Of a stretch of 64,000 bases of DNA, positions 19,743-27,775 are shown one piece after another; position 1 is the first letter of the stretch, and each line of letters starts with the position of its first letter. Under the pieces are notes generated by a model. The model saw nothing but the letters and a program-made list of their open reading frames with translations. It did no database searches and had not been told where the DNA came from. The position numbers and the translations under genes were made by a program. The DNA is from Mycobacterium sp. ST-F2 (lineage in GTDB: Bacteria > Actinomycetota > Actinomycetes > Mycobacteriales > Mycobacteriaceae), in the NCBI RefSeq assembly GCF_001905655.1, contig NZ_JMHT01000016.1:62001-126000 (forward strand), written 5' to 3'.

Positions 19743-21203
19743 GTGGGTCGGTCGTGGGTGGGTCTCGCTGAGGGGCCTGCAAGGCCAGGGCGCCGAGTGA
19801 GCCGCCGCGTGGCGCTGAGGGATTTCGCAGGCCGGTGGCGTGGCTGGTTCGGCGGCATTGCGGTCCGCTCAGCGCTGGTGGCCGCGGCGGTGGTGCTGGC
19901 CGGCCTCGTGATCGTGGGGTCGGCCTCGACGCTGTTGCTGTACCGGATGATGTGCGCCGACGTGGACAACGCAGCGGAGGCCCGCGCCCAGGCGGTGGCC
20001 GATGTGCTGCGCAAGGAACCACCCGATGAGGTGGAATCGGTATTGATGCACACCGATCACCGGATCGTGGCCGTGCAGATCGCCGACGCCGCCGGCACCG
20101 TGGTGGAGCGATCCGACAGCGCACCGCAGACCCCGTTGATTCCTGTGCCGCACGAAGGTGCCCAGGTCGGGGTGCTGGCAACCGATGACGACGACGTGCG
20201 CGTCAGCACAATCACAGTGGCATCCCGCAAGGGGCGGCAGTACACGGTACTTGTGGGCGGGGGCATCGAGCCGATCGAGCAGATGATCGGCACTGCCGGG
20301 CAGATGCTGGCGATCACGGCGCCGGTTGTGGCTGTGGTGGCCGGAGTCGTCACATACCTGCTGGTGCGCCGGTCGTTGCGGTCCGTGGAGGCCATCCGGT
20401 CGCGAGTGTCGGCGATCAGTGCCTTCGATCTGGGCGAGCGGGTCCCCGTCGGTCGCAGGTCGGATGAGATTTCCGCGCTGGCGGTGACCATGAACGACAT
20501 GCTGGCCCGCATCGAGGCCGGCCATGCCGCGCAACGACGGTTTGTCGGGGACGCATCCCACGAGCTGCGGAGCCCGCTGGCAACGGTGGTGTCCGCGTTG
20601 GAGATCGGAGCCACCCACCCCGATCTCCTCGACAGAACGCTGCTGACCAACGCATTGTTGCCGGAAGCACGCCGGATGCAGACCCTGGTGGAGAACCTGC
20701 TCCTACTGGCGCGCGCCGATGAACGCGGCTTGCCGCTGCGTCGTGTCGAGACCGATCTCGACGATCTGGCGACTGCGGAGGCGGCACGACTCAAACGGGA
20801 AACGACGTTGCGAATAGTCTCCGATCTTTCGGCGGTAAAGGCCAGCGTCGATCCGGACGGGTTCGTGCGATTGTTGCGCAACCTGGCCGACAACGCGGCC
20901 CGCCATGCCACCAGCGAGGTGACCATCGTCGTGCGCGCCGAGGGTGACAACGCCGTCGTGCAGGTGATCGATGACGGCCCGGGAATCCCTGCCGCCGCAC
21001 GGGACAAGGTTTTCGAGCGGTTCTTCCGGCTGGACGCCGACCGATCCCGGCGTGGTGGTGGTACCGGGTTGGGGTTGGCGATCGTCTCCGAGATCGTGGC
21101 CGCCCACGATGGCTCGGTCAGCATCGAGGACCGACGCTCTGGCGCAGGAACCGTGGTGACGGTTCAGTTGCCGCTTGCCGGTTCGCCGGATTCGAGCCGG
21201 TAG
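19743..21203 (+). CDS. Membrane sensor histidine kinase
   Basis: 486 residues. Two membrane spans (about residues 40-66 and 184-207) flank an extracytoplasmic sensor of about 115 residues. HAMP, the H-box SHELRSPL (His near residue 277), N-box DNAARHA, G1 DDGPGIP and G2 GTGLGLAIV follow, so the protein looks fully active. A GTG at 19797 is an alternative start. Its 3' end overlaps the 3' end of the convergent OmpR-type regulator by 40 bp; such partners are normally co-directional. The likely partner is that regulator. Confidence 0.92.
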   Translation: MGRSWVGLAEGPARPGRRVSRRVALRDFAGRWRGWFGGIAVRSALVAAAVVLAGLVIVGSASTLLLYRMMCADVDNAAEARAQAVADVLRKEPPDEVESVLMHTDHRIVAVQIADAAGTVVERSDSAPQTPLIPVPHEGAQVGVLATDDDDVRVSTITVASRKGRQYTVLVGGGIEPIEQMIGTAGQMLAITAPVVAVVAGVVTYLLVRRSLRSVEAIRSRVSAISAFDLGERVPVGRRSDEISALAVTMNDMLARIEAGHAAQRRFVGDASHELRSPLATVVSALEIGATHPDLLDRTLLTNALLPEARRMQTLVENLLLLARADERGLPLRRVETDLDDLATAEAARLKRETTLRIVSDLSAVKASVDPDGFVRLLRNLADNAARHATSEVTIVVRAEGDNAVVQVIDDGPGIPAAARDKVFERFFRLDADRSRRGGGTGLGLAIVSEIVAAHDGSVSIEDRRSGAGTVVTVQLPLAGSPDSSR

Positions 21204-21841
21204 CCTGCGCCACGGAGCGTGGTGATCGCCTCCGAGCCGATCTTGCGTCTCAGATAGCCGACATAGACTTCCACCACGTTGTCGGGGCCGTCGTAGTGAC
21301 TGTCCCAGACGTTGTGCAGGATCTGGGTTTTTGTGAGGACAGTGTCCTTGTGGCGCAACAGGTATGCCAGGAGCGCGAATTCTCGCGGTGTCAGCGAGAC
21401 GTCCTCGCCACCCCGGTGCACGGTCCGGCGCGCGGGGTCCAGTGAAATGTCGCCGGCAGTCAGCACGACGGGACGCTGCGGTGCGCCGCGGCGAATCAAG
21501 GCCCGCAAGCGCGCGGTGAGCACCATGAACGAAAAGGGTTTGGTCAAATAGTCGTCTGCGCCCAGATCAAAGGCGTCGGTCTGGTCGTAGTCGCCGTCCT
21601 TGGCGGTCAGCATCAGCACCGGCGTCCAAATGTGTGCGGCGCGCATCTTGCGCAAGACCTCGTAGCCGTTGAGACCCGGCAGCATGATGTCGAGCACGAT
21701 GACGTCGAACTGCTCGTGGGTGGCCTGCCAGAGGCCCTCGGCACCATCGGCCACCGCGACCACGACGAACCCTTCGGCGCGCAGCCCAGCGGTGATCGTC
21801 TCGGCCAGCATGGGCTCGTCTTCGACCAGCAGCACTCTCAC
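21164..21841 (-). CDS. OmpR-family response regulator
   Basis: 225 residues with an intact receiver: acidic pair ED at residues 8-9, phospho-acceptor Asp in VIVLDIMLPG (about residue 51), Thr in LMLTAKD and Lys in YLTKPF. A winged-helix DNA-binding domain follows, ending NVVEVYVGYLRRKIG and GAGYRLES. GTG start. It is the evident partner of the convergent histidine kinase. Three 20-bp direct-repeat sites in the module fit binding by an OmpR-type dimer, an inference. Confidence 0.93.
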   Translation of the reverse strand: MRVLLVEDEPMLAETITAGLRAEGFVVVAVADGAEGLWQATHEQFDVIVLDIMLPGLNGYEVLRKMRAAHIWTPVLMLTAKDGDYDQTDAFDLGADDYLTKPFSFMVLTARLRALIRRGAPQRPVVLTAGDISLDPARRTVHRGGEDVSLTPREFALLAYLLRHKDTVLTKTQILHNVWDSHYDGPDNVVEVYVGYLRRKIGSEAITTLRGAGYRLESGEPASGN

Positions 21842-21887
21842 CTGCGTAGCCTGGCACAGACTGAGGCGGCGGCCATAAATTGGCCGG

Positions 21888-22049
21888 CTACATCCCCTGG
21901 ACGAGTGCGCTGTCGTAGTGCCCGCCGTTCGACAGAGCCGGTGCGTTCTGGGCGCGCTCCTGGGCCTCGTGGACCGACATCGTCGCCGCCACCAGCATCA
22001 GGGCTCCGACCATCAGGTTGATTGCTTCTCGCCGGGCTGTCATGTCCAT
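21888..22049 (-). CDS. 53-residue predicted secreted peptide
   Basis: Short frame beginning MDMTARREAINL with GAAAGG seven bases upstream of the ATG (an ATG two codons later is also possible). A hydrophobic segment LMVGALMLVAATMSV at residues 11-25 looks like a signal peptide, leaving a polar tail of about 25 residues ending ALVQGM. It is on the same strand as PAP2 and the response regulator and lies 75 bp downstream of direct-repeat site C. Too short for default gene finders. Function unknown; it might be a stress peptide or sensor ligand. Confidence 0.6.
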   Translation of the reverse strand: MDMTARREAINLMVGALMLVAATMSVHEAQERAQNAPALSNGGHYDSALVQGM

Positions 22050-22124
22050 CAACACCTTTCACGGGATTCCAGCTGATCGAAGCCGAGCAGCTGTCGGGTA
22101 TGCCACCAGACTGACAGCAGGTCG

Positions 22125-22144
22125 CTGTGAGGACGCTGAGCACG
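22125..22144 (-). promoter_or_regulatory. Direct-repeat regulator site C
   Basis: Read on the minus strand this is CGTGCTCAGCGTCCTCACAG, matching site A at 15 of 20 positions. It lies between the PAP2 gene and the small secreted-peptide ORF, 75 bp upstream of the latter's start. Confidence 0.6.
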
Positions 22145-22160
22145 AACCGACCGGATGTGA

Positions 22161-22766
22161 TCACATTGAAGACCGGGCATCCGGTTCACCGGCCGCCATG
22201 ATGAGCGGGCGCAGCCGGGTCGTGGCGGCGCGGACCACCAGCTGCCTCAGCACCGGCCGGGCGATGAGGTATCCGGAAACACTCAGGGTCGCGCCTAGAG
22301 CGAGACCGGCAAGGACGTCTTCGGGGTAATGCGCACCGACATAGACGCGAGCCAGTGCCATGGCCGCTGCCGCGATGGCGGCGATCACGCCGAGCCGTCG
22401 ATTCACCAGCCAGACCCCGGCAGCGACGGCACCGGCCATCATCGCGTGGTCGCTCGGGAAGCCGCCGTCGATATTGCAGTGCAAAACCACGATATGAGGT
22501 AAAGCATTGCAGGGACGGGTTGCGTTGATGGTGTCGGCTATCGGCTGGTTGACGGCCACCGCGGCCAATACGCCCAGAGGTGCCCATACTGCCGCGGTCA
22601 TCGCGCTGAGGTTGTCGGCTCTGCGGGCAATCCACCACCCAGCGAGTAGAAAGATAGCGAAAAGCACGACACCGTCGTTGGCGTATGCGGCCACGACCGG
22701 ATGCAGCCACGGCGTGTCCCGGGCGAAATTGTTCACGTAGTAGAAGATTCGGGTGTCGAGGTCCAT
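22161..22766 (-). CDS. PAP2-family membrane phosphatase
   Basis: 201 residues with five or six membrane helices. The three PAP2 signature regions are visible: NATRPCNA (part of the first motif), PSDHAM (catalytic His) and RVYVGAHYPEDV (nucleophilic His). The family removes phosphate from lipid pyrophosphates such as undecaprenyl-PP, or from phosphatidate and similar lipids. It lies between the COG4705-type gene (40-bp gap upstream) and the small peptide ORF, so probably in the same regulon, suggesting an envelope-stress role. Confidence 0.87.
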   Translation of the reverse strand: MDLDTRIFYYVNNFARDTPWLHPVVAAYANDGVVLFAIFLLAGWWIARRADNLSAMTAAVWAPLGVLAAVAVNQPIADTINATRPCNALPHIVVLHCNIDGGFPSDHAMMAGAVAAGVWLVNRRLGVIAAIAAAAMALARVYVGAHYPEDVLAGLALGATLSVSGYLIARPVLRQLVVRAATTRLRPLIMAAGEPDARSSM

Positions 22767-22806
22767 CGAGGCCTTGTCGGTATGAGGTTTTGGCTGCGTA
22801 GATGCG

Positions 22807-24054
22807 TCAGCGCAGGCTATTCAGAAGCGTTGTCAGGGCGCGTTTTTCGTCATCGGCGCTGGGGCTGCTGGATCGCACGGACTTGAGTGCCGTGTCGATC
22901 TGCTGGTCGAGTGCGGTCCAAGCGCTGGAGTCGATGGCCTGTAGGCGGTCCTGGTCGTGGTCCCATGCTCTTTCGAGGTCGGTAATGCGCGCGCGGGCGC
23001 CTGATTGGTCTCCGGCATTCACCTTCACCAACGTGTCTTGGGTGACGTTGCGGAAGTGGGCGATGTCGGTCGCAGGGAAGGCACTGACCTTGCCGGGCGC
23101 GAGAGCCACGGCCGCGGCTGGCGCGGGCCCTTCCTCACTGTCGGTGGCCGGGCCGTGGGGCTGCATCGAAGCCCATTGCAGCAGCGCGCCGGCGGCCAGG
23201 ATGACAACGGCGTAGAAACCGACCGTGGCCACCGCGGACACTCGGCGTTGAGATGTGGGCACAGTGTGGTCGTTCACGTCGTTCGTGTCGATCACGTCGA
23301 CTCGTGTCCGGGTCAGGTAGATGACTGCGGCGGTGATCGCGGCCAGGAAGATCCCGCTGGTCAGACCGTATCCGAGGCCGTAAGCACTTCTCGGTGCGGC
23401 CAGCCAATCGCCGAGATTGGCCCCCAGCGGGCGGGTCAGAATGTAGGCCAGCCAGAACGACAGCACGGAGTTCACACCGAAACGCCAGCCGACAGTCACG
23501 ACTGCGATGAGGGTGAGCGGTAGCAGCACCGATACCCCTGGGCTCCACCCGGTGAGGGCCAGGGTCCAGTCACCGGCGGCGGTACCGAGGGCGAAAGTGA
23601 CCAGAACAGCGAGCCAGTAGAACAGCTCCCGAGATCGCGTTGTGATGCTGTGGATCGACAGCGTCCGCTCCCACGCAAACCACACCCCGAACACCGCCGC
23701 CAAGGTAACTGTGAAGACAGCCGTACTCGTAGCCAAGGGCACGGCGAGAGTGTCGGTGAGCAGGTCGGTGTAGAGGGTGCCGGTGACACTGAGCACCACA
23801 ACGGTCAGCCAGTAGATCACCGGGACATAGCGCGGCAGGCGCAGCTGCGCGCCCATCACCAGGGCCAGCAAAACGGTGAAGATCATCGCAGTGGCACTTA
23901 GGCCCACACCAAGACCTTCGTTGATCCAGTCCGCGAAGCTCTCGCCGACGGTGGTGCACAGCACCTTGATCAGCCAAAACCAAATGGTGACTTCGGGAAC
24001 CTTGCTCGTAAGAACACTGTTCACGATCGTTGATGGGCGGGCAGCACCGGTCAT
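22807..24054 (-). CDS. COG4705-type multi-pass membrane protein
   Basis: 415 residues. It begins with KVPEVTIWFWLIKVLCTTVGE and shows an internal duplication: a similar helical block recurs around ELFYWLAVLVTFALGTAAGD. About ten membrane helices are followed by a cytoplasmic or external tail of about 110 residues with a coiled segment. This matches, from memory, the uncharacterised COG4705 membrane proteins often found beside two-component systems. I chose the ATG at 24054; the frame is open to 24144 but site B would then be coding. Site B lies 25 bp upstream. Confidence 0.75.
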   Translation of the reverse strand: MTGAARPSTIVNSVLTSKVPEVTIWFWLIKVLCTTVGESFADWINEGLGVGLSATAMIFTVLLALVMGAQLRLPRYVPVIYWLTVVVLSVTGTLYTDLLTDTLAVPLATSTAVFTVTLAAVFGVWFAWERTLSIHSITTRSRELFYWLAVLVTFALGTAAGDWTLALTGWSPGVSVLLPLTLIAVVTVGWRFGVNSVLSFWLAYILTRPLGANLGDWLAAPRSAYGLGYGLTSGIFLAAITAAVIYLTRTRVDVIDTNDVNDHTVPTSQRRVSAVATVGFYAVVILAAGALLQWASMQPHGPATDSEEGPAPAAAVALAPGKVSAFPATDIAHFRNVTQDTLVKVNAGDQSGARARITDLERAWDHDQDRLQAIDSSAWTALDQQIDTALKSVRSSSPSADDEKRALTTLLNSLR

Positions 24055-24079
24055 GCCCGCCGACGGTAGACACCGCTTA

Positions 24080-24099
24080 CTGAACAGACGCTGAGAACG
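24080..24099 (-). promoter_or_regulatory. Direct-repeat regulator site B
   Basis: On the minus strand this reads CGTTCTCAGCGTCTGTTCAG, differing from site A at three of 20 positions. It ends 25 bp before the start of the COG4705-type gene, a position where a bound regulator would contact the promoter. The first 12 bases of A and B are identical. Confidence 0.65.
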
Positions 24100-24155
24100 A
24101 CAGCATGTACGAGCCGCGGTGGCTGTGGACCGAGCCCGTTCCATCTCACACCCAC

Positions 24156-24989
24156 CTAGTCCTCCAGGTCGACTTCGGTGTACACCACGGTGCGGAAGCG
24201 TGCCGCGGCTTCGCGCCGAGTGCTGACGCCCAGCTTGGCGAGCAGGTTGTGCACATGGTTTTTGACCGTGTGGATCGCAATGCAGAGCTGATCGGCGATA
24301 TCACGGTTCGATAGGCCCGACTCCAGCATTCGCAGGATCTGGACCTCGCGCACCGTGAGGACTTGTTCCTTAGACATGGACTGTCGTTGCGCAGCCAGAC
24401 TGGACAAGCGACGCATCAACACCGCGGACACTCGAGGCGAGCAGAACGTCTCACCGTCGATGACCCGGCGAATGAGTTCGAGCAGGTCGCCTATGGAAGC
24501 CGTGCGAAGGTGGTAGCCGGCAACGCCGGCTTCGGCACAGGCCACGATGGCTGCCTGATCGTCTTCGTCGATGCCTAGGACAATTACTTTCGAGTTCGGG
24601 CAGATTTCGAGTATCGCCCGCAGCAGCATGGCCCGGTCACGAGTGTCGAGGTTCAGCAGGACCAGGCTGGGCTGGTATTCGGTCAGAGCTGCCAGCAATG
24701 ACTCAAGGTCCCATGCCACTGCTGGCGCGGCGGCGCCATCGGTACCGAATACGGCAGCGAGATATTCGCGATAGAGCGTGCAGTCGTCGACGATCAGCAG
24801 AGCTGGTTCCCGCTCGGTCCGTCGCGTCTGCGAAACATCGGCCAGGTCGCGTAGCACCGAGACGGGCTGCCATGACCCAGAATGTTCGGACGCATTGTTT
24901 GCTGAGGCCGAGCTGCTTCCGGCGAATTCTGCGCCCATTTCAGCCTCCCAGCAGACAACGGTGCTCGCGACAACCCTGCGGTCAATCAT
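24156..24989 (-). CDS. LuxR-type regulator with a degenerate receiver domain
   Basis: 277 residues (or 260 from the ATG at 24938). The receiver (about residues 63-180) keeps the acidic pair in LLIVDDCTLY, but the phospho-acceptor Asp position reads LVLLNLDTRD (Asn). The Ser/Thr position is Gly (VIVLGID) and the switch Lys is Arg (AGYHLRTAS). The C-terminal LuxR helix-turn-helix is normal: LTVREVQILRMLESGLSNRDIADQL and HTVKNHVHNLLAKLGV. It therefore probably works without phosphorylation. It lies 12 bp beyond the longest possible start of the COG4705-type gene, on the same strand, as its upstream neighbour. Confidence 0.88.
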   Translation of the reverse strand: MIDRRVVASTVVCWEAEMGAEFAGSSSASANNASEHSGSWQPVSVLRDLADVSQTRRTEREPALLIVDDCTLYREYLAAVFGTDGAAAPAVAWDLESLLAALTEYQPSLVLLNLDTRDRAMLLRAILEICPNSKVIVLGIDEDDQAAIVACAEAGVAGYHLRTASIGDLLELIRRVIDGETFCSPRVSAVLMRRLSSLAAQRQSMSKEQVLTVREVQILRMLESGLSNRDIADQLCIAIHTVKNHVHNLLAKLGVSTRREAAARFRTVVYTEVDLED

Positions 24990-25598
24990 TGTGAGCGCGC
25001 AGCGATCGTTTGTCTACAACCCGCAAAAATTATGTCACCGTTGCAAAATTTGCTAGGTCCAATGAATGCAGCCAGGATTGTTGATTTTTCCAGTGGCCAA
25101 CACCAGCATCCACGCGTTGATGACGACGCCAACTCGCGCTATTTGGCCACTACAACACGATAGAGGAACGCAAACGCGGGCTGTGAATCACACACAACAT
25201 CTAGGGCGCACGCAGCCCCCCGGAAAGGCGTTTGCTAATCACACATGTTTGCTTGTAATTCGATCATCAGGGTTTCAGCAAATAATCGCGGAGGCTGGCT
25301 TTCCTCTTGCGAACGCCAGCCCACATCGGGGGCAGACCGTTGTTCTGCCGGTCGCAAAACGTTCCGCGCCAGCCGACTAGTTGCCGCAAGAGCCACGTCC
25401 GGAACATCGGGCGCCCTTTTGCCCACCGCGCCGAAAGTCCCTTACCCGCGATCGGCACCGGCCGCTTTCAATTCGCTCCACAACGTAGGTCCCCTGTGAG
25501 CTGTCGGGTACCGGTCGTTGCGCCTAACTCGGACAGCATGCATCCTTACTTTTGTCACATATGACGTTCGTTTGGCATCCCGAATGAGCCCCTGTAAC
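24990..25598. other. Gene-free spacer
   Basis: About 600 bases without a supported gene. Base composition is mixed, with AT-rich tracts near 25000-25080 that could hold the promoter of the LuxR-type gene. A short direct repeat AATCACACA occurs near 25186 and 25233. I see no RNA gene, attachment site or transposase remnant. Confidence 0.5.
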
Positions 25599-26123
25599 TC
25601 ACTTGCAGAGGCCGGCAATCTTGATGCTGACGGCGTCACCGGCCTTCAAGCGGGCCGCCTGCGCCGGCTCGGTCCCGCCGATCCCGGCCTGCCCGTACAT
25701 CGAAATATCCTGCAGATCATTGGAAAATTCGCGAATGGCGGCCGCGAGGTCGGCTGGTGTGGCGGGATCCAGACGCGCCAGCAGATACTACGCGCCGCTG
25801 CTCATGGCCAACCGCGAGACCGCGGTTACCGCTTGCACCGCAACCGGGTCAGCGCCGAGATCGGTGTGTGTCTGCAGCGCCACCGCCGTCCGCACCGTCA
25901 CGAAGGCTGTACAGGCACGAGTCTTCGCCTCAGCAACCTGTTGTTCTGTGGGTGCAGGCGCCGACGGCGCTGACTGGTGCGGCGGCGATACGAGTGCCCA
26001 GACTGCGACACCGAGTGCGACTATCGCGACTGCCAGTGACGTCGGCGCGATCCACTTCGGCTGGACATCCACCGCGACAGGCTGGCGCGAGACGGGCGAT
26101 GCTTCCGATTCTGCCTCCGACAT
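25599..26123 (-). pseudogene. Actinobacterial single-pass membrane protein interrupted by in-frame TAG
   Basis: A 175-codon frame with a cytoplasmic N-terminus, one membrane helix (SLAVAIVALGVAVWALV, about residues 30-46) and an extracytoplasmic domain with two Cys. A TAG at 25788-25790 (codon 112) stops translation after SRLAMSSGA, yet the same frame resumes as YLLARLDPATPADLAAAIR and ends naturally in AGLCK-stop at 25599. The residues after TAG fit the same small mycobacterial membrane-protein family, so the codon is a nonsense change (for example from CAG or TGG) or a sequencing error. Function unknown. Confidence 0.75.
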
Positions 26124-26215
26124 GTTCGCGATCGTAGAGCAGCAAACCCGTCAACATCTGCTGTTGGACGAACAACTGGCAGCAACAGGTTCATTCGAAC
26201 CACACTCGGGTGCCG

Positions 26216-27187
26216 TTATCGCGGCGGAACAGAAACCGTGCCGCTGCCGGCCATCTCATCACGGGGTGCCGCCGAATCGGGCCGACCACGAATGTCCTCC
26301 GCTACGGCCTTGCACCGTTCCCACGGCACGAACGACAGGTACAGCACAAAGATGGCCAGGGAGAAGAATCCGACAGCCATCGTCAGAAGAATCGTCAGGT
26401 GCAGGAACACGCCGGCAAGCAATATCTTTGTGCGCCAACGCTTATTCCAAACAAATACCCCTAGGCAGAATTCGACCGCCAGGGTGCCCCACGTCATCGC
26501 ATTCGCGATCAGGGGACTGGTGGTCATCCACGCCGGGCTGGGCAGGAGCAGCATGTCATCGAGTCGCAAGGTGTACGAGACGGCACTGCCGTTCTGCCAC
26601 GTATCGCCATGCAACTTCGAGATCACTGTCGTGATGTAGATGATCGATATCTGGACCTGCATCAGGCGCATGGGCCACACTTTGATGTCCTGTGCGGACC
26701 AGAAGGATCCGAAGCGGCGGCGTTGGTCCAGCGACAGCGCCGCACCGCAGGGCGACAGCGCCAAATACAGTGAGAGGATTCGGATCAACCCGTCACCCGA
26801 GTTGAAGATCCAGGGATTGCGGCGTTCGAACGACATGATCATCACGAATACGAGGAACGCTGCCAGTTTGGTGTGCCAGCCGACCATCAAGGCCAGTGAC
26901 ACCACCATCAGCACAATCCAGCCGACGAACAGGGCGGTATCACCCGGCCAGGCGTAGAACACGCCCCAGAGGTAGGGATACGTCGGAGGCTGCGGCACGA
27001 TGCCGTTGACGCCGAACTTGTCGAGCAAGTCCAACCCGACTTCGAGCGACCAGACGAAAGCCAAGGCGCCGAAGGCAATCCGGATGATCCCCAGCGTGTA
27101 GGCCGGCTCGGTACTGAACCAGAAGCCTCGCCAAGCATGCACCGCAGTGAGACCCGACTCGCGCAGCCTCGCCACCGGAGCAATCAT
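26216..27187 (-). CDS. HTTM-domain membrane protein (gamma-carboxylase-like)
   Basis: 323 residues with about seven membrane helices. The pattern FSTEPAYTLGIIRIAFGALAF, RNPWIFNSGDGLIRIL and ISIIYITTVISKLHGDTWQNG is that of HTTM proteins, the fold of vitamin-K-dependent gamma-glutamyl carboxylase. Bacterial members are mostly uncharacterised. The ATG at 27187 overlaps the upstream gene's stop as ATGA; the frame continues upstream but only inside that gene. Two-gene operon with the next entry. Confidence 0.85.
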   Translation of the reverse strand: MIAPVARLRESGLTAVHAWRGFWFSTEPAYTLGIIRIAFGALAFVWSLEVGLDLLDKFGVNGIVPQPPTYPYLWGVFYAWPGDTALFVGWIVLMVVSLALMVGWHTKLAAFLVFVMIMSFERRNPWIFNSGDGLIRILSLYLALSPCGAALSLDQRRRFGSFWSAQDIKVWPMRLMQVQISIIYITTVISKLHGDTWQNGSAVSYTLRLDDMLLLPSPAWMTTSPLIANAMTWGTLAVEFCLGVFVWNKRWRTKILLAGVFLHLTILLTMAVGFFSLAIFVLYLSFVPWERCKAVAEDIRGRPDSAAPRDEMAGSGTVSVPPR

Positions 27188-27744
27188 GACGCAGGCCCAA
27201 ATTTCCAGTCGTACAAGATCTTTTGTTGATGCTCTTCCGGTGCATTCGATCCCGGAGGCCGAAGCTTGCGCGTATCGGAGTAGATCGTCACACCGACCGG
27301 ACGCTCCCCCGGCTGCATCAGCTTCCGAACGACCCACATCGCGTATGCCGGACGCGTGACCGGCTCATTGATCAGTTGTTCTTTGAACTTGCGCCACCGG
27401 TCCCAGTGGAATTGGCCGACCAGTGACCGGCCGCCTTCGAGTTTCCAAATCCGCCGCGCACCACTGTCATAAAGCACGGCAGTTTCCACCTCGGGCACCG
27501 ACAACGGCGGATTCGGCGAGAACATCCCCCACGCCTGATCCAGGCCAGTGAACCGAGCTATCGGCTGCAACGGCGGCACCATGACGTCCTTGATCGGCGC
27601 GCCTGGCATACTCCAGATCACCGCGACGATCAGCGCGATGATGATGCAGAAGCTGGCGAAAGCCTCCCGCAGTTCAGACCCGCGGGAGGTACGTCGCCGG
27701 AGCGATCTCTCTAACAGGCTTCGCAAACGAGACATTCTCAGCAT
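27184..27744 (-). CDS. HTTM-partner membrane protein of unknown function
   Basis: 186 residues: a basic N-terminus, one membrane helix (ASFCIIIALIVAVIWSM, about residues 29-45) and an extracytoplasmic domain with LDQAWGMFSPNPP and RWRKFKEQL. Proteins with this WGMFSPNP segment commonly sit next to HTTM genes, and the 4-bp overlap here implies coupled translation. I do not know a function; it may form a complex with the HTTM protein. Confidence 0.75.
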   Translation of the reverse strand: MLRMSRLRSLLERSLRRRTSRGSELREAFASFCIIIALIVAVIWSMPGAPIKDVMVPPLQPIARFTGLDQAWGMFSPNPPLSVPEVETAVLYDSGARRIWKLEGGRSLVGQFHWDRWRKFKEQLINEPVTRPAYAMWVVRKLMQPGERPVGVTIYSDTRKLRPPGSNAPEEHQQKILYDWKFGPAS

Positions 27745-27775
27745 CGTAGAACCGGTGGACTGGGTGCAGCTATCA

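Noticed and set aside
21842-21887. A fourth copy of the direct-repeat motif upstream of the response regulator
   Set aside because: Only CTCAG and CCAG fragments match on the minus strand; too weak to claim.
25066-25380. 104-codon plus-strand frame upstream of the interrupted membrane protein
   Set aside because: No ribosome site, low-information composition and no family pattern.
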